From assembly GCF_039522665.1 (NCBI RefSeq), contig NZ_BAAADV010000001.1, forward strand, positions 310,001 through 374,000: 64,000 bases of DNA, in the 5' to 3' direction. Below are positions 26,417 to 33,475 of this stretch, piece after piece. This DNA comes from Natronoarchaeum mannanilyticum. GTDB taxonomy: Archaea > Halobacteriota > Halobacteria > Halobacteriales > Natronoarchaeaceae. The position numbers and the translations under genes are program-made. The notes beneath the pieces were generated by a model, which saw only the letters and a program-made list of their open reading frames with translations, did no database searches and was not told the origin of the DNA. Numbering within the stretch: position 1 is the stretch's first letter; the number at the start of each line of letters is the position of its first letter.

Positions 26417-27088
26417 ATGCGGACGCACCTCTCGCTCACCTACGGGACGGAGTCACCACTGCCGCCGGCGTTCGACGACGACCACGACGTCCGGATGCCG
26501 GCGGTGCTCGTCGAGCGGCTGCTGGAGGAGTTCACCGAGCCGGGCGACCGAGTGCTCGACCCGTTCGCGGGGTTCGGGACGACGCTGACCGTCGCAGAGC
26601 GCCTCGACCGGGAGCCGTTCGGCGTCGAGTACGAGCACCGCCGGGCCGAATACGTCGCCGAGCGGATCGAGCGCCCCGAGAACGTGCTCCGGGGCGACGC
26701 GTTCGATCTCCCGCTGGATCGGTTCCCGACCGTCGAGTGCGTCTTGACGTCGCCGCCGTTCATGAACGAGTGGATCGAGTCGAACCCGTTCGAGAACTAC
26801 TCGGGCGAGAGCAGCTACGAGCAGTATCTCGACGACGTCGAGGGGATCTTCGCGGGCGTCCGCGACCAGCTCGCGCCGGGCGGCGTCGCGCTCGTCCACG
26901 TCTCGAACATGAAATACGATGGCGACGTGTCGACGCCGGCCTGGGACGTCGCCGACGCCGTCGGAAACGTCCTCCACTTCGACGGCGAGATCGCCGTGAC
27001 GTGGGAGGGCGGCGCCGACGAGCGGGAGGGGACCTTCGGCTACGGCTACGACCACAGCTACTGCCTGGTGTTCGAGAAAGCGGACTGA
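26417..27088 (+). CDS. site-specific DNA methyltransferase, N4/N6 (beta) class
   Basis: A 223-residue SAM-dependent enzyme. SAM motif I DPFAGFGTT is near residues 48-56 and the catalytic motif IV TSPPF near 111-115; motif IV comes after motif I with motif X-like LPPAFD at the start, though the short length leaves little room for a target-recognition domain. The substitution of F for the usual Y or W in PP(Y/W/F) is permitted in the family. It would methylate exocyclic N of A or C. No restriction enzyme is adjacent apart from the HNH-like gene upstream. Confidence 0.82.
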   Translation: MRTHLSLTYGTESPLPPAFDDDHDVRMPAVLVERLLEEFTEPGDRVLDPFAGFGTTLTVAERLDREPFGVEYEHRRAEYVAERIERPENVLRGDAFDLPLDRFPTVECVLTSPPFMNEWIESNPFENYSGESSYEQYLDDVEGIFAGVRDQLAPGGVALVHVSNMKYDGDVSTPAWDVADAVGNVLHFDGEIAVTWEGGADEREGTFGYGYDHSYCLVFEKAD

Positions 27089-27125
27089 TGCCGAACCGTC
27101 CGCGACGACGCCGTAACCCGGCCCG

Positions 27126-29177
27126 CTACTCCTCGCTACGCAAGAAGGCGAAGCTCTCGACGGCGACGGTCGTCTCGCCGTCCCCGCGTTCGACGTCGAC
27201 CGCGTCGCCGGTCACGAGATCGGTGTCGTCGACGCGCTCACCGAGGGTCACGTCGACCGGTTCGTCGCCGAAGTTCAGCGCAATCACGACGCGCTCGCCC
27301 TCGTGTTCGCGGGCGAACGCGACCGTGCTGTCGCCGGGCGCCGACCACTCGATGTTCACCAGATCACCGCGTCGGAGCACCTCGCTGTCGTTCCGCGTCG
27401 CGATCAGTTCGCGGTGGAGCGCCGTCAGTTCCTCGTCGCCGCCCCACTCCATGTCCTCGCGGAAGTGGGTCATCCCGGTCTCCTGCCCGTAGTAGACCAT
27501 CGGCATCCCCGGCAGCGCGAACGTGGTCGCGACGGCGGCCTCGTGGGCGGCGCGGCCGCACTCGTCGACGTAGCGGCTCTCGTCGTGGTTCTCGACGTAG
27601 CGCATCTGGACGGCGTGGTCCGGGAACCCCTGGCGGGCGTCCTCGCGCATCGCGTCGAGCAGGTGGCTCGCAGGTTCGTCGCCCGTGCCCACGTCGCGGA
27701 GCGCGTGGTACAGCGGGGTGTCGTAGTGGACGTCGAACTCCAGCTCGTGGGCGTCGGGGTCGCGCGGGATCGACTCGTCGAGCAGGAAGAACTCGTCGTC
27801 CTCGGCCTTCGTGCGGTCGCGGACCTCCTTCCAGAACCCGTGGGGGACGCCCCAGGCGACGTCGCAGCGGAACCCGTCGACCTTGTCGGCCCAGAAGTCG
27901 ACGACGTCGAGCAGGTGCTCGCGCACCGCCAGCGAGTCGTAGTTGAGGTTCGGAATCGATCGCCAGTTGAAGTAGTGGGCCGGCTCGCCGTCCTCGAAGG
28001 CGTACCACTCGCGGTACCCCTCCATGCCGGCGTCGGCGAACTGGCTCGCCCAGTGGCGCCGCGAGGTGTGGTTGATCACCAGGTCGAATATCACCTTCAC
28101 GCCGTGGTCGTGGCAGGTCTCGACCAGCGACTCGAACTCCGCGAGCGTGCCCAGATCGGGCGCGGTGTCGAAGTAGTCCAGCGTGTCGTAGCCGTGGGGC
28201 CCGCCCTGGTCCCAGCCGTCGGTGTGTTTCGTCGGGCTGTAGGCGTCGACGATCGGCGTCATCCAGAGCGCGTCGACGCCGAGCCACTCCAGGTAGGGAA
28301 TCCGCTGCTCGATCGCCTCGAAGGAGGCGTCGACGTCGCCGGTGAACGATCTGGTGAAAATCGAGTATAGCGTCGCGTCGCCGATCCAATCGGGCGCCTC
28401 GTTCGGCTGCTCGACCGCGCCGTCGGCGTCGACCGCGGCGGTGTCGGCCACCGAGTGGCGCCGGCCGACCGCGACGGCGTGGACGCGCAGGCGCTCGCCG
28501 ACGGCGTCGAGATCGCACGTCGCGACCGATCCGTCGATAGCGAGCTCGCCGTCGAACGACGACCGGTCGCGGTCGTCGACGTAGAACTCGACGTCCAGGT
28601 CGTCGACCGATTCGTCGTTCGTCAGGCCCGGCAGCGGCGTCGCCTCGAAGCGGACCTCGCCGTCCTCGACAGCGGCGTCGAGCGAGATCCGGGGTCGGTC
28701 TGGGCCATCGACGCGGCGGCGCTCGAACTCGGCGTCGCGATAGTTGTCGTCGGGGACGAAGATCGCCTTGTACTCGCCGGGCGGGAGTTCGGTCTCGAAG
28801 ACGAAGGCGTCGCCGTCCCGGCTCGCGCGGGCGGTCCCGAGCACGTGCTCGTTGAACGACGAGGAGAGCCAGACGTCGTCGGCGTCCTCGTGGGGGATCG
28901 AATCGGCGGGCACCTCGAACCGCACCGGGTGGCGCTCGTCGGGGAACGCGCGAACCGTCAGACTGTGCCGGTCGGTCGGCGCGTCGAGTTCGACGACGTA
29001 GACGCCGGGCTCGTCGGGGACGAGGTGTTCGACCGAGGCGTCGCCGAGCGCGGCGTCGCTGCCGTCGGGCGCCTCGGCGAGCGTCCAGTCGTAGTTCGCG
29101 TTCGGATCCGGGTTGCGCGGTGCGAGTTCCACGTCGTCGCCGACGGCGACGAACCGCGGCGGGCCTGGGTGGTTCAT
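27126..29177 (-). CDS. GH13 alpha-amylase-family enzyme (cytoplasmic, neopullulanase-like)
   Basis: A 683-residue glycosidase without signal peptide. Residues 1-255 carry beta-sandwich starch-binding-type regions and the rest is the GH13 barrel. Region I is DLVINHTS, region II GFRCDVAW (nucleophile Asp), region III LLDES (acid/base Glu) and region IV ENHDES (transition-state Asp). A C-terminal beta domain follows (VVIALNFGDEPVDVTL). The layout fits enzymes that process maltodextrins or cyclodextrins inside the cell. This would complement the exported CGTase at 36584. ATG 29175-29177 was taken as start; TTAT about 27-30 bases upstream may be the TATA element. Confidence 0.88.
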   Translation of the reverse strand: MNHPGPPRFVAVGDDVELAPRNPDPNANYDWTLAEAPDGSDAALGDASVEHLVPDEPGVYVVELDAPTDRHSLTVRAFPDERHPVRFEVPADSIPHEDADDVWLSSSFNEHVLGTARASRDGDAFVFETELPPGEYKAIFVPDDNYRDAEFERRRVDGPDRPRISLDAAVEDGEVRFEATPLPGLTNDESVDDLDVEFYVDDRDRSSFDGELAIDGSVATCDLDAVGERLRVHAVAVGRRHSVADTAAVDADGAVEQPNEAPDWIGDATLYSIFTRSFTGDVDASFEAIEQRIPYLEWLGVDALWMTPIVDAYSPTKHTDGWDQGGPHGYDTLDYFDTAPDLGTLAEFESLVETCHDHGVKVIFDLVINHTSRRHWASQFADAGMEGYREWYAFEDGEPAHYFNWRSIPNLNYDSLAVREHLLDVVDFWADKVDGFRCDVAWGVPHGFWKEVRDRTKAEDDEFFLLDESIPRDPDAHELEFDVHYDTPLYHALRDVGTGDEPASHLLDAMREDARQGFPDHAVQMRYVENHDESRYVDECGRAAHEAAVATTFALPGMPMVYYGQETGMTHFREDMEWGGDEELTALHRELIATRNDSEVLRRGDLVNIEWSAPGDSTVAFAREHEGERVVIALNFGDEPVDVTLGERVDDTDLVTGDAVDVERGDGETTVAVESFAFLRSEE

Positions 29178-29499
29178 ACTCTCGGGAAACACTCCGGCGC
29201 CATAAGTGCACTCTGTAGAGAATTTACGTTCGGTCGGCGGCCACCGGATGAGGTCGGCAGAGCGCGGATCGGACGCGTGCTGGAAAGAACGCGCCGCACG
29301 CGCCCGCCGACGCTCGCCGCCGACGGCTCCGTCGGAACTGCGGGTGGGCGCCGAGGGCGTCGCCAGGTGAAGAAATCTTCACCGATCGGCGTGCGCGGTC
29401 CCGACGCGTCGAGCCCCGGCGACGGCGGCGTCGCTCCGACGCGCGGCGGATCGATGGATTCTCCGTGATTCGCGCTCCGGTGCCGGTACGGTGACGGGA
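29178..29499. other. divergent intergenic region with an 18-base palindrome
   Basis: Just over 300 bases between the GH13 gene and the membrane-protein gene. It holds the minus-strand promoter of the GH13 gene near 29203-29212 and a perfect inverted repeat at 29366-29383 (GGTGAAGA, AA, TCTTCACC). No plausible gene was found. Confidence 0.45.
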
Positions 29500-30771
29500 A
29501 TGATAGACGAGAACCGCCGCCTCGCGCTGGCGAGCGTGCTCGGTATCAACGCGCTGCCGGTCGTCGGCATCGTCTGGTTCGGGTGGCACGCCTCGACGCT
29601 GCTCGTCCTCTACTGGTTCGAGGCGGGCGTCGTGCTCCTTCGCGGGGCCTTCGAGGGGCTGTTCGCGGCGCTACCGGCAGGCCCGGCGGGGCGCGGGCAC
29701 GTGTTTCCGTTCGACGAGCTGCAGTCGAAGCGGGGTTCGATCCAGTTTGTCGGCTGGCTTCCGCCGATCTATCCCAGAAACGTCCCGGTGGTGCTCAACA
29801 CGCTCATCGTGCTGGCGCTGGTCTGGCCGCTCGCCGGGATCGGGGTGTACGCCGTCGTCGTCGACGGGCCGCTCTCGCCCGGCGCGCCGTCCAGCGTCGC
29901 GCTGGCCGCCGGCGGGATCGTCCTCGGACACGGCATCACCGCGATCGAATCGCTCCGGACGGGCCGATACGAGCGCGAATCTGCCCACTCGGTGCTCTCC
30001 CAGCGCCACGTCGTCGGGCTGTTACTCTCGCTCTTGCCCGGCGCGCTGTGGGTCGACGCCGCCGACGGCTCCGGGGCGGCGGGCGCGTGGATCGGACTGG
30101 CGGCGATCGTCTGCACGAAGTTCGCGTTCGATCTCTACGAGTGGTCGGCGAGCGGGAGCGGCGACCCCTCGCGGATCGAGCGGCTGGTGTCTCGCGTGCG
30201 CGCCGACAGCATCGGCGAGGAGCAGTCGGTCGAGACGCCGGACGGCGAGCCGATCGAGCGGTTTCGACCCGACGCCCACGCTGTCCGGCTCCGGGGCGCC
30301 GCGCTGGGGGCGGTCCACGGCGTCCTTCCGCTGAGCGGGCTCGCGCTCGCGGCCGCGACGGGCCTGACCTGGCTCTGGCTGGGGCCCGCCGAGGCCCTCC
30401 TCGTCGCGATCGCCTGCCTGCTCCCGTCGGTGCTCGCCCACCTGCTGGCGCAGGACGTGCAGTTCGGCCATCTCGAATACCGGCTCTACGAGTCGGAGCT
30501 CGTGGCGTACGATCGGCTGCTGGCGGCGCCCCAGTGGCGGCTGTCGCTCGACGCCGTTTCGGAGTGTCACACAGCGTCGGGGATCGTCGACCGGCGGACC
30601 TCGCTGGGCACCGGAACGATCCGCGTCGAGCGAGGCGACGGCGAGACCGAGCGACTGGTCTTCCTTCCTGACGTCGACGGCGCTGCGTCCCGCCTCGAAG
30701 ATCGGGCCCGCAAGGAAGCGCACTCCCGGCGGTCCGACGCCGTCGCTCGGGGACGCGACGGGCAGTCCTGA
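29500..30771 (+). CDS. polytopic membrane protein with C-terminal PH-like region
   Basis: A 423-residue protein with about eight membrane helices (e.g. ALASVLGINALPVVGIVWFG, LLVLYWFEAGVVLL, ALVWPLAGIGVYAVVV). The N-terminal half, with the WFEAGVVLLRGAFEGLFA loop, resembles haloarchaeal proteins I recall as DUF6498. The last 90 residues read as a soluble beta-rich domain (LSLDAVSECHTASG, GTGTIRVERGDGETERLVFL), like a small PH domain. ATG 29500 is preferred; GTG 29491 is nine bases upstream. Function unknown. Confidence 0.75.
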   Translation: MIDENRRLALASVLGINALPVVGIVWFGWHASTLLVLYWFEAGVVLLRGAFEGLFAALPAGPAGRGHVFPFDELQSKRGSIQFVGWLPPIYPRNVPVVLNTLIVLALVWPLAGIGVYAVVVDGPLSPGAPSSVALAAGGIVLGHGITAIESLRTGRYERESAHSVLSQRHVVGLLLSLLPGALWVDAADGSGAAGAWIGLAAIVCTKFAFDLYEWSASGSGDPSRIERLVSRVRADSIGEEQSVETPDGEPIERFRPDAHAVRLRGAALGAVHGVLPLSGLALAAATGLTWLWLGPAEALLVAIACLLPSVLAHLLAQDVQFGHLEYRLYESELVAYDRLLAAPQWRLSLDAVSECHTASGIVDRRTSLGTGTIRVERGDGETERLVFLPDVDGAASRLEDRARKEAHSRRSDAVARGRDGQS

Positions 30772-30819
30772 CAGTCGTCGGGAATAACGACTTCGGTGCT
30801 GCGGGCACAGGGTTCGAGC

Positions 30820-31704
30820 ATGGCTGACCTGGCATCGAATCCGAACGCCGACGTCGACGCCGCGGAGGCCGCGGCGGCCTTCGGCTCGCTGGCCGACGAG
30901 AACCGGATCGCGATCCTGCTGGCGCTGTGGTCCGAGGAGGAACTGTCGTTCGCCGACCTCCAGTCGGCCGCCGAGTTCGAGGACTCCAGCCTGTTTAACT
31001 ACCACCTCGGCAAGCTGGTCGGCCGATTCGTCGAGAAAGAGGACGACCGCTACCGGCTGCGGGCCGCCGGCGCGAAGGCGATCGACGTCGTCGTCGACGA
31101 GCGGTTCGGCAGCTCCTCCGAGCCGGTCGACCTCGAACTCGACGCCGCGTGTCCCGACTGCGGGACGCCGCTGCGCGCCCGCTACGAGAACGACACGATC
31201 ACGATCGACTGCCCCGGCTGCGACTGCGTCGTCCACCTCGGATACTTCCCGCCGCGCGGCCGCGCCGCGCGCGATCCCGAGGCGTTCCTCGAAGCCTACG
31301 CCAAGCGCCTCTGGAGGGACTTCACGCTAGCCTACGAGGGCATCTGCCCGCGCTGTAGCGGCCGGACATCGACACGCGTCGAGGTCGACCCCGACTGGCA
31401 CCTCGATCTGCCGGCGGTCAGCGATTGTGCGGATTGCGGCGTCTCGATCGGGACGACGATCGGGCTGCGGCTGCTGGCCGATCCCGCGGTCGTCGCGTTC
31501 CTGTGGGACCACGGCGACGCCGTCGACGGGCGGCCGTTCTGGGAGTTTCCGTTCTGCCTCGACGACGCCGACGCGGAGGTGGTTTCGCAGGAGCCGTTCC
31601 GGGTGGTCGTGCCGATCGAGCGTGGCGGGGAAGTGTTGCAGGTGACGGTCGACGAGGCGGCGCAGGTCGTCGAGACGGCGCGAGTGACGAACCGGCAGTC
31701 GTGA
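30820..31704 (+). CDS. ArsR-like winged-helix regulator with zinc ribbons
   Basis: A 294-residue protein. Residues 12-90 form an ArsR-type winged helix (FGSLADENRIAILLAL, SLFNYHLGKLVGRFVEKEDD). The rest contains three Cys pairs or knuckles: ACPDCGTPL with DCPGCDC, GICPRCSG, and SDCADCGVS. It ends with a beta-rich C-terminal domain. Similar large haloarchaeal proteins combine a helix-turn-helix with metal-binding modules; ligand and targets are unknown. ATG 30820 was taken because the preceding GTG adds only eight unconserved residues. Confidence 0.85.
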   Translation: MADLASNPNADVDAAEAAAAFGSLADENRIAILLALWSEEELSFADLQSAAEFEDSSLFNYHLGKLVGRFVEKEDDRYRLRAAGAKAIDVVVDERFGSSSEPVDLELDAACPDCGTPLRARYENDTITIDCPGCDCVVHLGYFPPRGRAARDPEAFLEAYAKRLWRDFTLAYEGICPRCSGRTSTRVEVDPDWHLDLPAVSDCADCGVSIGTTIGLRLLADPAVVAFLWDHGDAVDGRPFWEFPFCLDDADAEVVSQEPFRVVVPIERGGEVLQVTVDEAAQVVETARVTNRQS

Positions 31705-31870
31705 GAACGACACCACGAAGACAGTTCTCCGAAACTCTCAGCCCGTTTTTCCGCCGCTATCCGAATTTGGAGTCGATGTGTGGCTCCGCTCGAGATCGAG
31801 TCCCCCGGCAGTTGAGAGTCTGATGTCCCGGTCGTGCACATTTAAGCGGCGGAGTTCGCGAGATGCACTG

Positions 31871-32188
31871 TCAGGACTCGCGCCACTTGTGGCCGCACTC
31901 GACGCAGGTGAACAGCCGAACCTCGTAGGAGCCGCCCGGCTTCGGCAGCATCTCGTAGTAGGCCCGGTCGCTGTCGCAGTCGTCCGCCGGACAGGGCTCC
32001 TGCATCGTCTCGGTGGAGCCCTGGGTCGCGTCGGCCACGGCGGGTGCCCCGTCGTCTCGCTGTTCATCCTGGGTGGCCATCGACGCTTCTGCTCGCGAGT
32101 CCCGCGGTTCCTCGTTTTCACAGGATCGACACGCCCACGTGTCGCCCTCCGTGTGCATCATCGAACCACACTCGTCACAGAAGTTCAT
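31871..32188 (-). CDS. TFS/RPC11-like transcription factor lacking the acidic cleavage pair
   Basis: A 105-residue protein. The N-terminal ribbon has C4, C7, C20 and C23; the C-terminal ribbon has C66, C71, C95 and C98 and ends CVECGHKWRES, as in TFS. In true TFS the loop before the last Cys pair carries a DE dipeptide that reaches the RNA polymerase active site. Here the same place reads PKPGGSYEV (residues 82-90), so no acidic pair is present, and the first Cys pair of the ribbon is spaced CX4C instead of CX2C. It is therefore unlikely to stimulate transcript cleavage. TATA at 32213 supports a leaderless start. Confidence 0.87.
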   Translation of the reverse strand: MNFCDECGSMMHTEGDTWACRSCENEEPRDSRAEASMATQDEQRDDGAPAVADATQGSTETMQEPCPADDCDSDRAYYEMLPKPGGSYEVRLFTCVECGHKWRES

Positions 32189-32212
32189 ATAAAGGAAAGA
32201 TACAGGGTTGCG

Positions 32213-32219
32213 AATATAT
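32213..32219 (-). promoter_or_regulatory. TATA box of the TFS-like gene
   Basis: Plus-strand AATATAT (minus ATATATT) lies 25-31 bases before the ATG at 32186-32188. It is one of the clearest TATA boxes in the window. Confidence 0.6.
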
Positions 32220-32354
32220 GTGTTAACTTCCGATCCGTCGCGGATTTCAGGCTGCTGCTCGCGCTACTGTACTGAGTTATCGAAGAGGCCACAGGCGTGG
32301 TTTGATCTCGCCCGATCGATCCTCAGTACTCGTCGAGTTACGGTGCGGCCGAGC

Positions 32355-33332
32355 TTACATGTAGCCGAGGTCGCGCAGGCGCTCCATCAGGTCCTCCTTG
32401 TCCTGGGCGCGGCCGGCGCGCTCGGTCGTGTCCTCGAGGTCCTGCAGCCAGGCGGGGTCCTCGGTGGTCTTCTCGGTGCTGACCTCGCTGCCCAGCGAGC
32501 GGAAGCCCGCGAAGTACTTGGGCGAGACGGGGATGTCTTCCTGGTCGAGGCCGTTCGGCAGGTCGTCGTCGGCCTCAGGGACGTAGCCCTCCTCCGGGAA
32601 CTCCTCGACGGTGTCCGGCACGACGAAGTGCCAGAAGGCGTCCCAGACCGCGGCCTCGTCGAACTGGAGGATGGGCTGGACGCGGTCGTGGGGCGGGTAG
32701 ATGTCGGGATCGTGGCGCGGCGAGAAGAACGTCTCGTCGGCGCGGGCCTCCTGCTCGTCCCAGCGGACGCCGGAGATGACGCCGTCGATGTCGTACTCCT
32801 CGAGGGCGTCGTTGAGCGCGACCGTCTTGAGCAGGTGGTTGCCGACGTAGGTGTCGAGCAGGAACGGGAAGTCCTCCTCCTCGTACTCGAGGATCTCCCG
32901 GACGTGGTGCTGGTTGTGATCCGAGAGGGCGTCGACGGGGATGTCGTCGCCGGGTTCGAGGCCGTTCTCGTCGACGTACTCGCCGACGTCCTCGTTGCGG
33001 GCGTAGATCACGTCGAGGTCCCACTCGTCGGCCCAGTGCTCGACGAAGTCGTGGATCCCCTCGAAGTGCTGGTAGTGGTCGATGAACACCGCGGGCGGCA
33101 CTTCGAGGTCGAACTTCTCGGCGACCTCCTTGATGAAGTACAGCGTGAGCGTCGAGTCCTTCCCGCCGGTCCACATGACCGCGGGGTTCTCGTAGGATTC
33201 GAGGCCCTCGCGGGTGACCTCGATGGCCTTCTCGATCTTGTCGTTGACCGAGGGGTAGTCCTCGGGGTCCTCGCCTTCGCCTGCGCTGTAGTCGACGTCG
33301 ACGTACTCGGGGAAGCTGTCTGTCTGCGCCAT
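32355..33332 (-). CDS. PAPS-reductase/PP-loop family protein
   Basis: A 325-residue protein with the P-loop WTGGKDSTLTLYF near residue 56, the ATP-pyrophosphatase signature SGG/TGGKDS of the PAPS-reductase family. Further motifs are VFIDHYQHFEGIHDFVEHW and SGVRWDEQEARADETFF, as in reductases that bind adenylyl sulfate-like substrates. The catalytic Cys-Gly-Leu-His tail of CysH is absent, so sulfonucleotide reduction is doubtful; adenylation or ligation is equally likely. The ATG at 33332 begins the conserved part (FPEYVDVDY follows); an ATG at 33350 would add six residues. Confidence 0.85.
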   Translation of the reverse strand: MAQTDSFPEYVDVDYSAGEGEDPEDYPSVNDKIEKAIEVTREGLESYENPAVMWTGGKDSTLTLYFIKEVAEKFDLEVPPAVFIDHYQHFEGIHDFVEHWADEWDLDVIYARNEDVGEYVDENGLEPGDDIPVDALSDHNQHHVREILEYEEEDFPFLLDTYVGNHLLKTVALNDALEEYDIDGVISGVRWDEQEARADETFFSPRHDPDIYPPHDRVQPILQFDEAAVWDAFWHFVVPDTVEEFPEEGYVPEADDDLPNGLDQEDIPVSPKYFAGFRSLGSEVSTEKTTEDPAWLQDLEDTTERAGRAQDKEDLMERLRDLGYM

Positions 33333-33475
33333 CGTATAATTAGATGTCATTACGCGGGTTGAAGTTCTTTTTGGGTGCTCGACGGTTAGCGCCCCGTTAC
33401 CGTGTCACAACCGGCGGTTCGTCGAGAGCTGCCACACGCCAGCGCTTAATGCGCGACGGCCCAACGTGGACACGG

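Noticed and set aside
27364-29211. 615-codon minus-strand frame overlapping the GH13 gene
   Set aside because: Out-of-frame reading of the same strand; extremely Arg-rich, unlike the acidic proteins of this genome.
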